From: CAZOEL01 sp964578835
GTDB taxonomy: Bacteria > Desulfobacterota > Syntrophobacteria > Syntrophobacterales > Syntrophobacteraceae
Assembly: GCA_964578835.1 (NCBI GenBank)
Contig: CAZOEL010000148.1
Coordinates: 1 to 7,313, forward strand
Direction: 5' to 3'
DNA length: 7,313 nucleotides
Shown: positions 1 to 5,539 of the stretch, in pieces
Layout of the letters: every line of letters starts with the position of its first letter
How positions within the stretch are numbered: position 1 is the stretch's first letter
The notes under the pieces: model-generated
Database searches by the model: none
The model's input: only the letters and a program-made list of their open reading frames with translations
Told to the model about the DNA's origin: nothing
Position numbers and translations under genes: made by a program

Positions 1-169
1 GGATGTATTTTCGACAATACGGTTACTGCGGCAAAAGATAGGGATCATTGACTTTAGTCTGCGCATAGTGGGAACTCAAGACAGTCTCCCACATATTGAA
101 CAACAGTTTGGTTTCTCAGGTTTTTGTGCGAGAGAATAAGCTTCTCTGTAGAAAAATTTTCTCCAAGGC
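1..169. other. Gene-free stretch with three short inverted repeats
   Basis: I see no gene here on either strand. Three short inverted repeats stand out: 68-73 with 87-92 (GTGGGA/TCCCAC), 131-136 with 142-147 (AGAGAA/TTCTCT), and the AT-rich 150-155 with 157-162 (AGAAAA/TTTTCT). None is followed by a T-run that would make it a convincing terminator. The last two are adjacent and lie just before the doubtful small frame at 170, so they could be operators or chance. Confidence 0.4.
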
Positions 170-286
170 ATGAGCATTGCTCATTCCGGTATTTCCGCCA
201 TTTTCACCGCAGCGGAAAGTAATCCCGCCTTCGCCGAAGAGTTTCGACACCTTTCGAGCGTTGGAGTTGATCAGATCGTGGGCTAA
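170..286 (+). CDS. Possible 38-residue peptide, unrecognised
   Basis: An ATG-started frame of 38 residues ends with TAA. The peptide begins MSIAHSGISAIF and continues with an Ala/Glu-rich stretch, so an amphipathic helix is plausible. AAGG lies at 165-168, too close to the ATG for an ideal ribosome binding site. I do not recognise the family. It could be a real small protein, the N-terminal remnant of a decayed gene, or chance. The surrounding sequence shows no other coding signal except a 28-codon GTG frame at 333-419. Existence is uncertain and no function is proposed. Confidence 0.22.
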   Translation: MSIAHSGISAIFTAAESNPAFAEEFRHLSSVGVDQIVG

Positions 287-620
287 ACCTGAGTGCTCAC
301 CATCCAGAGCGACTTCGGGGCCTCGCTAGCGGGTGAAAGATGTAGCGGCGGCTGAACAGGATGAGGTAAAGGTCGTTAATGTCCGGCCTTCCTCTGCTCG
401 GACTGCCATCGAAGGTTAGAGGTGATCCGGCAATATGTCTCAGTTCATGTGGGAAATCGATTTGAGCATCCAGTGAACTGTCACAGTCAAGATCTACAAG
501 AGACCAGGACCACAGCCTCCTGAAATGTGAAAAACAGCTACCGAGCGACTCGGCTCATGCACCTGTGGAGCTTGAGGCCGACAAAACGATAGTAAAGCAA
601 GAATATCCCCGTGTTAAAGA
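287..620. other. Gene-free stretch, possible decayed sequence
   Basis: No convincing gene is visible. A GTG-started plus-strand frame at 333-419 would encode 28 residues beginning VKDVAAAEQDEV, but it has no good ribosome binding site. A perfect 5-bp stem with a 3-base loop lies at 541-553 (CCGAG/CTCGG) and has no T-run after it. The region may be an old remnant of a gene, but I cannot name one. Confidence 0.4.
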
Positions 621-622
621 AA

Positions 623-633
623 TATAATATAAT
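623..633 (+). promoter_or_regulatory. Candidate -10 box(es) for the cold-shock gene
   Basis: Two overlapping perfect TATAAT hexamers occur at 623-628 and 628-633. No good TTGACA-like -35 box lies 16-18 bases upstream, so this rests on the -10 alone. A start near 640 would give a leader of about 190 bases before the gene at 830. Cold-shock genes such as E. coli cspA have leaders of about 160 bases, so the distance fits, but an AT-rich coincidence is possible. Confidence 0.3.
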
Positions 634-738
634 GCCTGCTGGATGCACATTTACCTTTCTTTCCTGTGCTTTTCGGTTATCCTTAGAGGGTGCTAGTTGA
701 GTACGTTATTTTGGGTTATGCAGGAAATCGATCTTTCG

Positions 739-785
739 CCAATCTGATTGGTGCGGTTTCAGAGTAGCTCCGAGTACCGCACCAA
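739..785 (+). promoter_or_regulatory. Structured 5' leader of the cold-shock gene
   Basis: Two alternative hairpins share bases. The small one pairs CCAAT (739-743) with ATTGG (747-751) across three bases. The large one pairs 748-757 with 776-785 in ten consecutive base pairs (TTGGTGCGGT/ACCGCACCAA) and uses four of the same five bases, so both cannot form together. ATTGG is the Y-box sequence reported to be bound by bacterial cold-shock proteins. The structure ends about 30 bases before the ribosome binding site (AGAAGG, 815-820). By analogy with the cspA leader it may act as a temperature- or protein-responsive element; that function is inferred. Confidence 0.45.
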
Positions 786-829
786 AAAAAGCAGTGAAAC
801 AAATACTAATTCAAAGAAGGATTCAAAAC

Positions 830-1030
830 ATGGCGGAAGGTCAAGTAAAATGGTTTAATGATGCTAAGGGCTACGGCTTTATCGAAACTGACAAAGGACA
901 CGATGTGTTCGTTCACCACTCAGCCATCCAGGGTGAAGGCTTCAAATCCCTGGCTGAAGGCGAGCGAGTAAGCTTCGTAGAGGAAAAAGGCGCTAAAGGG
1001 CCTCAAGCAACCAATGTGAAGAAGCTCTAG
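830..1030 (+). CDS. Cold-shock protein (CspA family)
   Basis: A complete 66-residue single-domain cold-shock protein. These small cytoplasmic five-stranded beta-barrels bind single-stranded RNA and DNA and act as RNA chaperones or antiterminators, in the cold or generally. The start MAEGQVKWFNDAKG is typical. The RNA-binding motifs are present: RNP1 as KGYGFI (residues 13-18) and RNP2 as VFVHH (26-30). The C-terminal GPQATNV is also characteristic. I chose the ATG at 830 because AGAAGG (815-820) lies nine bases upstream and the protein then has normal family length; the in-frame ATG-less start at 794 would add 12 non-conserved residues. It ends in TAG followed by its own terminator, so it is probably monocistronic. 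The exact paralogue (cspA, cspC and so on) cannot be assigned. Confidence 0.97.
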   Translation: MAEGQVKWFNDAKGYGFIETDKGHDVFVHHSAIQGEGFKSLAEGERVSFVEEKGAKGPQATNVKKL

Positions 1031-1066
1031 CCTGAACATAGTTAAAGCTATTCCAGAATGAACATT

Positions 1067-1098
1067 AGCCGGAGTGATAAAAAGCTCCGGCTTTTTTT
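1067..1098 (+). terminator. Rho-independent terminator of the cold-shock gene
   Basis: A perfect 8-bp stem, AGCCGGAG (1067-1074) with CTCCGGCT (1085-1092), closes a ten-base loop and runs directly into seven T residues (1092-1098). It begins 37 bases after the cold-shock stop codon and separates that gene from the SemiSWEET remnant. Confidence 0.92.
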
Positions 1099-1137
1099 AT
1101 GCTTAAAACCGATGGCTCTGGCTGAAAGGGAAACGGG

Positions 1138-1385
1138 ATGAATTTTGTCGATCTTTTGGGATTCTAGCAGGTGTTTTGATTACCCTTTCTCTTCTCCTTC
1201 AGTTGATCCAGACCTGGAAAACCAAGTCAGCCAAAGACGTATCTCTTGCAACGTTTTGCATTCTTCTTGCCGGTGTCCTTTTTTGGACCGTTTACGGAAT
1301 CTGCATCGTCACATATCCGATAATAATCATCGCCAATTTCGTGACTCTCATCTTTATCGCCATATCAACGACTGTGAGAAAGTAG
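1138..1385 (+). pseudogene. SemiSWEET (PQ-loop/MtN3) sugar transporter, frameshifted
   Basis: SemiSWEETs are three-helix membrane proteins of about 85-95 residues that dimerise to move sugars. The ATG at 1138 has a good ribosome binding site (AAAGGG, 1125-1130) and encodes MNFVDLLGF, then hits TAG at 1165-1167. The remainder continues one frame earlier as LAGVLITLSLLLQLIQ and TWKTKSAKDVSL through to TAG at 1383-1385. Restoring one base within 1162-1164 gives an 82-residue protein of normal length with three hydrophobic segments. The signature TWKTKSAKD after helix 1 is intact, but the family proline-glutamine pair reads Leu-Gln (codon CTT where CCT is expected). A TTG start at 1176 would avoid the frameshift but lose half of helix 1. 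Either the gene is dead or there is a sequencing error; the independent Pro-to-Leu change favours decay. Confidence 0.8.
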
Positions 1386-1560
1386 TCCAAAATGGGCAGT
1401 GAGGAAGCCGTCCGCCACGGCGGCCGTAAGTAGGCCAGATCTTCTTTTTCTTATCGTTTTTTTACGCCCGCTCAAAATCCTTTTTCTTCAATCTTTTTTG
1501 TTCTGCTACTTCGATATTTTCTTCCCTTCGCAATCACGGCAGGGTCTTTCATGGTTTTTC
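1386..1560. other. T-rich spacer, probable left part of the IS element
   Basis: No gene is assigned. The first part is GC-rich with overlapping inverted repeats around 1407-1426 (CCGCC/GGCGG, CGGCCG). The rest is strongly T-rich on the plus strand. The left end of the IS21 element should lie here, but I cannot fix it. A candidate is around 1385-1406, which imperfectly matches the reverse complement of the segment at 4728-4750 just after istB. Confidence 0.45.
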
Positions 1561-1570
1561 GGAGGAAACC

Positions 1571-1990
1571 ATGAGAGATCGGATTCGCTGTGCACACTGC
1601 TCGTGCCTCTTTTCTCCTGATCCACGGGTGAAGAACCAGCGATATTGCAGCAAAAAGGAATGCCAACGCGCCAGAAAAAGGCTATGGCAGAAGGAAAAAC
1701 TTGCCTGTGATCCTGACTACAAGCTGAACCATCGTAAATCCAATGAGCAGTGGCGAAGCCGCAATCCCGATTATTGGAAAGACTATCGTCTGAGCCATCC
1801 CGACTATACCCGTAGAAACCGTGAGCTGCAAAAGGTACGCGACAGTCGACAGGTCGATCTTGCAAAGATGGACGCGTCAGAGTTGCAACCCATTGTAATC
1901 CAAGGAACTTATTACCTCATGCCCGAATCGGCAGATCTTGCAAAGATGGACGCGTCAGCAGTGAAAGTGCGTTTGATTCCAGCAACATAG
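1571..1990 (+). CDS. IS21-associated Cys-rich accessory protein, amber-interrupted
   Basis: A predicted 139-residue basic protein with a Shine-Dalgarno GGAGG five bases before the ATG. The N-terminus has a likely zinc-binding arrangement, C7-x2-C10 and C26-x4-C31, in a segment containing KNQRYCSKKECQRARKR. Then come three PDY repeats (residues 47-50, 65-68 and 76-79) in a positively charged helical region, suggesting nucleic-acid binding. The C-terminal part carries DLAKMDAS at residues 96-103 and 122-129. I recall proteins of this type beside IS21 transposases in Desulfobacterota; no function is established that I know of. The TAG at 1988-1990 is probably premature: the same frame continues for 29 codons, includes a third copy (DLAKYDS) and stops at a TGA (2078-2080) overlapping the next gene's ATG. 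The full product would be 169 residues. Confidence 0.75.
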   Translation: MRDRIRCAHCSCLFSPDPRVKNQRYCSKKECQRARKRLWQKEKLACDPDYKLNHRKSNEQWRSRNPDYWKDYRLSHPDYTRRNRELQKVRDSRQVDLAKMDASELQPIVIQGTYYLMPESADLAKMDASAVKVRLIPAT

Positions 1991-2025
1991 CTCATGCCCA
2001 CCGATCTTGCAAAGTATGACTCGAT
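1856..2025 (+). repeat. Three spaced direct repeats within the first IS gene
   Basis: A 25-base sequence starting GATCTTGCAAAGATGGACGC occurs identically at 1856-1880 and 1934-1958. A third, diverged copy begins at 2003 and keeps the first 12 bases (GATCTTGCAAAG). Spacings are 78 and 69 bases, both multiples of three, so each copy encodes the peptide motif DLAK(M/Y)D. Exact identity at DNA level could reflect recent duplication, or a protein-binding site superimposed on the coding sequence upstream of istA. Confidence 0.8.
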
Positions 2026-2076
2026 AGGATCTAGGATCTCCCTGGTGTTAGATTTGCCAGGACTAAGGAGAAAGCT

Positions 2077-2481
2077 ATGATCAAAAAGATTCTGGTTCAT
2101 GAGCGTGTAAGGACAATCAAGGCTGATTTTGCCTCTATCGAGCACCGCTTCATTCGGGATGGCTTTATGGCCTCTCTCACTCATTTTGAGCTGCTGGTCT
2201 ATTTCTTTCTCATTTTGGCAGCTGACCGGCATGGGCTTTCATTCTATGGCTTTGATTCCATCTGCTCGATCTTGAAGATGGAGGTGGACGACTACATTGA
2301 GGCAAGGAACGCCCTCATCGATAAGGACCTCATCGCCTTCGATGGTCGCCTTTTCCAGGTACGCTCCCTTCCCGATCTCCCCCGAGCCCCTGTGCTCCTC
2401 AAGACCCAGGAGGACATGGAGCGATCCGATCCGGCAACCATCCGCCAGATCTTCCGGCAGACCTTCGGAGAAAAGCCATGA
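2077..2481 (+). CDS. IS21-associated small protein, probable winged-helix
   Basis: A complete 134-residue protein with AAGGAG (2065-2070) six bases before its ATG. Its start overlaps, as ATGA, the stop of the extended upstream frame, and its own stop overlaps the istA start as ATGA, so translation through the operon is probably coupled. The middle section, including FELLVYFFLILAADRHGLSF and then ILKMEVDDYIEARNALIDKD, followed by LIAFDGRLFQV, has the helix-helix-strand-strand look of a winged-helix DNA-binding domain; this fold call is inferred from the pattern, not a match. No transmembrane segment or catalytic motif is evident. I recall similar small genes preceding istA in Desulfobacterota. 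It may regulate transposase expression or help IstA bind the ends. Function unproven. Confidence 0.82.
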   Translation: MIKKILVHERVRTIKADFASIEHRFIRDGFMASLTHFELLVYFFLILAADRHGLSFYGFDSICSILKMEVDDYIEARNALIDKDLIAFDGRLFQVRSLPDLPRAPVLLKTQEDMERSDPATIRQIFRQTFGEKP

Positions 2482-3944
2482 TCGATGAGCGCACCATCTT
2501 TGAAATCCATAGACTCCATCTGGAAGGACTCTCCATCAGGAAGATCGCCCAAAGGCTCTCTTTGAGCCGCGATAGCGTGGCAAAGTATCTGGACGATCCT
2601 GTTCGCAAAAAGATCACCCTGCGGCGGCCCAGCAAGCTCGATCCCTTCCGGGAGGAAATCAAACGTCTCCTTGAGATCCATCCTCAAGCAAGCTCGGAGG
2701 TGATTCGCCAAAGACCTGCTCCTCTTGGATTCGATGGCGGCAACACCATTTTAAAAGACTACCTTCGCACACTGCGAGCTAAAAGCAGGCGGGCATTCAT
2801 CTGCTTCGAGTCTCCTCCAGGCGAGCAGGTTCAGGTCGACTGGGGCCATTTCGGAGCCCTTCCTTACGGCAACACCACCCGCAAGCTCTACTGCCTGGCA
2901 ATGATCGAATCCCACAGCCGCATGCTCTATCTCGAGTTCACGCACTCCCAAAGACAGGAAACTCTCCATAGGGCTCTCCTCAATGGGTTCATTTTCTTTG
3001 AGGGAGCCCCAAGGTCGCTTGTGGTCGACAATATGCTTACGGCTGTGATCGAGCGGGACGGACCTCTCATCCGATTCAACGAGGCTTTCCTCTCCTTCCT
3101 GCGCCCCTTCAAGACGGTTCCCCGGGCATGTAACGTGAGAGCGCCCCATGAGAAGGGAAAAGTTGAAAAAGGAGCCATTCACTACATCCGGCATAACTTC
3201 TTTCCTCTTCGCTTCTTTAAGGATCTTTCGGACGTACAGTCACAGGCCAACCACTGGAGGGATCACACCGCCAATGTGAGGCTGCACAACACCACCGGAG
3301 AAAAGCCCACCCAAAGGTTCAAGCCCGATGCCATGATGCCTTTACCAGGCGCTCTTCCCGACTGCCGTGACCTGGAAGTGGCCAAAGTCCACACGGATTT
3401 TTGTGTCCACTTTGACGCCAACACCTACACGGTTCCCCCGCACCTTATAGGAAAAGATGTCGTAGTCAAAGCCGACCATCAAACCGTCACCATCTATTTT
3501 AAAGACCAACTCGTTGCCACCCATCCAAGATCATGGATGAGGCGCCACCGAGCGGAGCTGCCCTCACACTGTGAAGAGGCTCAAAGGGGTCATAGACGCC
3601 ACTCAGATGAGGCGGCAGTCCTCATAAGCCTCGGGGAACCAGTCAAAGCCTATCTGGAAAAACTTGCAGCCGCGGATCTCCCCTTGAAAAAGAACATCCA
3701 AAGACTCCTTGCCCTCAGAGACGACTACGGTTCCACAGCCTTAATAGATGCCATAGAGCAGGCCACGGCTCACAATGCCATTGGAGCTGACTACATCGTG
3801 AATATCCTCTATCAGCATATGGCGCCCAAGAGAACCCATCCCCCTGTCCAACTCAGAAAGGAAGCTCTCAACCGGATTCGGCTCGAAGAACCCTCCCTTG
3901 CCGAATACGATGCTTTCATCATAAGAAGGAAGAAAACACCATGA
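2478..3944 (+). CDS. istA: IS21 family transposase IstA
   Basis: A full-length 488-residue DDE transposase that cuts and joins the element's ends. The N-terminal 40 residues form a helix-turn-helix (LHLEGLSIRKIAQRLSLSRD). The integrase catalytic core has all three acidic residues: D121 in QVDWGHF, D184 in LVVDN and E230 in KGKVEKG. After it comes the IstA C-terminal beta-barrel region (residues about 297-350, including DANTYTVPPHLIGKDVVVKA), then a basic, helical tail likely to contact IstB. GGAG (2467-2470) lies seven bases before the ATG, which overlaps the upstream stop as ATGA. The 3' end overlaps istB the same way. No frameshift, stop or missing catalytic residue is seen, so it is probably functional. 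Confidence 0.97.
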   Translation: MIDERTIFEIHRLHLEGLSIRKIAQRLSLSRDSVAKYLDDPVRKKITLRRPSKLDPFREEIKRLLEIHPQASSEVIRQRPAPLGFDGGNTILKDYLRTLRAKSRRAFICFESPPGEQVQVDWGHFGALPYGNTTRKLYCLAMIESHSRMLYLEFTHSQRQETLHRALLNGFIFFEGAPRSLVVDNMLTAVIERDGPLIRFNEAFLSFLRPFKTVPRACNVRAPHEKGKVEKGAIHYIRHNFFPLRFFKDLSDVQSQANHWRDHTANVRLHNTTGEKPTQRFKPDAMMPLPGALPDCRDLEVAKVHTDFCVHFDANTYTVPPHLIGKDVVVKADHQTVTIYFKDQLVATHPRSWMRRHRAELPSHCEEAQRGHRRHSDEAAVLISLGEPVKAYLEKLAAADLPLKKNIQRLLALRDDYGSTALIDAIEQATAHNAIGADYIVNILYQHMAPKRTHPPVQLRKEALNRIRLEEPSLAEYDAFIIRRKKTP

Positions 3945-4678
3945 CCGATATTAACGATCTGAAAGCAAAACTCGGGAAACTCCAGCTCAAAGCCATGGCG
4001 AGCTCCCTCGAGACTGTCCTGGCTGATGCCAAGAGCAAAAACTATAGCTTCATCACCGCCTTGAGCGGTCTTGCAGACCTTGAACTCGAGCGCAGATGGC
4101 AAAGCGCCATAAAGCTTCGTTGGGATCAGTCGAAGCTCTCAGATAAGCCCACCATCGATCAGTTTGACTTCGAGCATGACAGATCGAGAAAGAATCACAA
4201 AAACCAGATCCTTCATCTCATGGACCTGGAGTTTATTAGAGAGAGAATGGATGTGATTTTGATCGGAAACCCTGGAACGGGAAAGACCTTCCTGGCCAAT
4301 TGCATAGCCGGAGCTGCTTGCAATGCCAATATGAAGGTTCTCTTCACCACCGCCATGGATATGATCAACCACCTTATTGCCGCCGAGGCGGATCATTCGC
4401 TCCTCAAAAAGCTCCAGTATTATCAATCTCCGGATCTTCTTTGCTGTGACGAGATTGGCTACCTATCCCTTGGCCAACAGGGCTCACACCTCTTCTTCCA
4501 GGTCATCAGCGCAAGGCATCAGAAAAAGTCAACCATGTTGACTACAAATCTGCCCTTTACTGAATGGGGGAAGGTCTTCGACTCCACCACTGTGGCCACC
4601 GCTATAGCAGACCGTCTCGTTTTTCGCTCGGAGATCCTCATCCTGGGGGGAAGTAGCTATAGAAGAAAAGAGAAGTAA
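3941..4678 (+). CDS. istB: IS21 helper ATPase IstB
   Basis: A complete 245-residue AAA+ ATPase of the IstB/DnaC type. IstB assembles on target DNA, bends it and passes it to the IstA complex. Residues 1-80 are the N-terminal helical domain with the usual IstB start (KLGKLQLKAMASSLE). Walker A is GNPGTGKT (109-116) and Walker B is LLCCDE (166-171). The sensor segment TTNLPF is at 201-206, and the conserved ADRLVFRSEIL lies near the C-terminus. It is translationally coupled to istA by the ATGA overlap, with AAGGA (3926-3930) ten bases upstream. Ends in TAA, then a strong terminator. It appears intact. Confidence 0.97.
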   Translation: MTDINDLKAKLGKLQLKAMASSLETVLADAKSKNYSFITALSGLADLELERRWQSAIKLRWDQSKLSDKPTIDQFDFEHDRSRKNHKNQILHLMDLEFIRERMDVILIGNPGTGKTFLANCIAGAACNANMKVLFTTAMDMINHLIAAEADHSLLKKLQYYQSPDLLCCDEIGYLSLGQQGSHLFFQVISARHQKKSTMLTTNLPFTEWGKVFDSTTVATAIADRLVFRSEILILGGSSYRRKEK

Positions 4679-4698
4679 CTGAAAAAGAAAATATCATA

Positions 4699-4746
4699 GC
4701 CGTTGGGGTATCTCTGAGCCGTAGAGATTCCTCAATGGCATTTTTT
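4699..4746 (+). terminator. Strong terminator after istB
   Basis: The arm 4699-4715 pairs with 4723-4739 over 17 positions with a single U-U mismatch and two G-U wobbles, closing a seven-base loop. Six T residues follow at 4741-4746. It lies 21 bases past the istB stop and would end the IS transcript inside or at the edge of the element. It also shields the minus-strand frames beyond it. Confidence 0.88.
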
Positions 4747-4773
4747 GTCCTGAAAAGTGGCAACGTCACTGAA

Positions 4774-4905
4774 CTACGCCTTCTCATAGCGATGGACGAC
4801 TCTCTCACCGGCCATTCTGGCAGACTTGCTGGCCGTCGGTAATATCGCCACGCTTATTGCTTTGAAGATCAGGTACGCATGATCCGATGCCCATCGAGGA
4901 AGCAC
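4774..4905 (-). CDS. Possible 43-residue protein, unrecognised
   Basis: A GTG-started minus-strand frame of 43 residues, with AAGGAG (plus-strand positions 4911-4916) exactly five bases upstream. The product begins MLPRWASDHAYLIFKAISVA and ends with a basic stretch containing KSARMAGERVVHRYEKA, then TAG. I do not recognise it. A TAA just upstream (4915-4917) leads straight into the ribosome binding site, the usual look of a tightly packed operon. It is the last of a series of short minus-strand frames. It stops 28 bases from the IS terminator, so the element may lie just past its end. A longer frame at 4805-4987 overlaps it in another phase and has no good ribosome binding site. Confidence 0.35.
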   Translation of the reverse strand: MLPRWASDHAYLIFKAISVAILPTASKSARMAGERVVHRYEKA

Positions 4906-5005
4906 TGCAACTCCTTACCTGTTTCTCCGCTATTGTGCTAAGGATATCCGCCACGTCAGTCGTTTTACTCTGGAAGGACTCTGCCATTTCTTTAAGCGCG
5001 TGCCA

Positions 5006-5290
5006 TTATTCTACTCCACACTAAATGTTCCGAACCGTACGGAGAGGGATGGAATAAACATTTATTTCACCTCTTTCTCGCTGGTTATTCGCAAGCTGAA
5101 GATTCAAGAGCTACCTTATGTTTCTAGGCCAGTCCATCCAGCATGCGGCCATCTGTATGAGCGAAGTCTCGCGGGCAACGGGCAGCATGTCATTCAAATT
5201 GTCAGGATGATCTTTCCACCCACCTTTGATCTCTATCTTAGAGCCGTCTGCAAGCTAAACCTCTGCCTGAAAATGATTGGCGCGTTTCAT
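5006..5290 (-). pseudogene. Minus-strand gene interrupted by TAG codons, unrecognised
   Basis: The ATG (5290-5288) has AAGGAG seven bases upstream (5298-5303) and overlaps the preceding frame's TGA as ATGA, so initiation signals are strong. Translation gives MKRANHFQAEV, then TAG (5255-5257), then a protein-like stretch with LADGSKIEIKGGWKDHPDNL and MAACWMDWPRNIR, then TAG (5111-5113). The frame stays open through LLNLQLANNQRERGEINV to a third TAG (5021-5023) and finally TAA at 5006-5008. Over these 94 codons there are three TAG and no TAA or TGA. Family unknown. It may be a decayed gene, or one in which TAG is read as an amino acid. The 159-codon open plus-strand frame at 5000-5479 is in the exactly complementary phase, as expected if this minus frame was under coding selection. 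Confidence 0.4.
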
Positions 5291-5349
5291 CTCTTTTCTC
5301 CTTGCGCTTTCATCTTAACGGCTAACCGCTCTAATTCGTTGGTATACAT
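5287..5349 (-). CDS. Possible 20-residue peptide or C-terminal remnant
   Basis: An ATG-started frame encoding MYTNELERLAVKMKAQGEKR, with GAGG five bases upstream and its TGA overlapping the next ATG. The frame is open further upstream as EELRKSEHRVLRPIKTASAE, back to a TAG at 5416-5418 and, past that, a TAA at 5437-5439. It may therefore be the C-terminus of a longer gene of up to about 48 residues with one amber codon. The charged helical character and the coupled junction favour real coding, present or past. No family recognised. Confidence 0.3.
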   Translation of the reverse strand: MYTNELERLAVKMKAQGEKR

Positions 5350-5539
5350 AATCACCTCGGCGCTAGCGGTTTTTATGGGCCTCAGTACGCGATGTTCTGA
5401 TTTACGCAATTCCTCCTACTCGACTCTTAATCCATCTTACACGTCTGGAGCGGTATATTTCGAAAGCCCGAGCTCGTAATCCGACCCATCGCCGAAGCTG
5501 CAACCCTCGACGAGGAATCAAATTACACATTTGCTCTCT

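Larger units (their letters stand above)
1561..4746 (+). mobile_element. IS21-family insertion sequence with two accessory genes
   Basis: The element contains a complete istA (DDE transposase) and istB (AAA+ helper) overlapping by four bases, the defining pair of IS21. Upstream in the same orientation are two further genes joined by the same kind of overlap, so the unit probably has four genes. It starts with a strong ribosome binding site (GGAGG, 1561-1565) and ends with a large terminator hairpin. The given limits are the minimal gene block, not mapped ends; terminal repeats and target duplication were not resolved. Both transposition genes look intact, so the element may be active, although the first accessory gene has an in-frame TAG. 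Confidence 0.9.
4747..5539. other. Degenerate or recoded accessory region
   Basis: Apart from the short minus-strand frames listed separately, I find no standard gene here. On the plus strand a 159-residue frame (5000-5479) lacks a ribosome binding site and any recognisable motif and is probably the antisense shadow of the minus-strand frames. Upstream on the minus strand, two overlapping frames between 5437 and 5517 look weakly protein-like (one contains GSDYELGLSKYTAPDV) but have no start signals. The closely packed, short frames with strong ribosome binding sites suggest a phage-like or other accessory operon. Confidence 0.4.

Noticed and set aside
750..784. tRNA-like acceptor stem (GTGCGGT ... 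ACCGCAC followed by CA)
   Set aside because: Only 34 bases span the two arms, with no room for D, anticodon and T arms; it is better explained as a leader hairpin.
1386..1574. Continuation of the SemiSWEET frame past its TAG to a TGA overlapping the ATG at 1571
   Set aside because: Open apart from TAGs at 1383 and 1431, but the T-rich sequence gives hydrophobic residues in any frame, and SemiSWEET proteins normally end at about the first TAG.
1506..1865. 119-residue minus-strand frame opposite the Cys-rich IS gene
   Set aside because: It is antisense to a gene with a strong ribosome binding site, a zinc-binding motif and operon context; no independent support.
1513..4695. 11-base inverted match GATATTTTCTT (1513-1523) with 4685-4695 as possible IS terminal repeats
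   Set aside because: The right copy lies between istB and its terminator and the left copy close to the first gene; short AT-rich matches like this are expected by chance.
4805..4987. 60-residue minus-strand frame starting MAESFQSKTTDVADIL
   Set aside because: The first 24 residues look helical, but there is no good ribosome binding site, the second half is unlike protein and it overlaps the frame at 4774-4905 that has a perfect one.
5000..5479. A 159-residue plus-strand frame
   Set aside because: No ribosome binding site, no motif, Ser/Leu/Phe-rich composition. It is exactly codon-complementary to the better-supported minus-strand frame at 5006-5290, so it is probably its antisense shadow.
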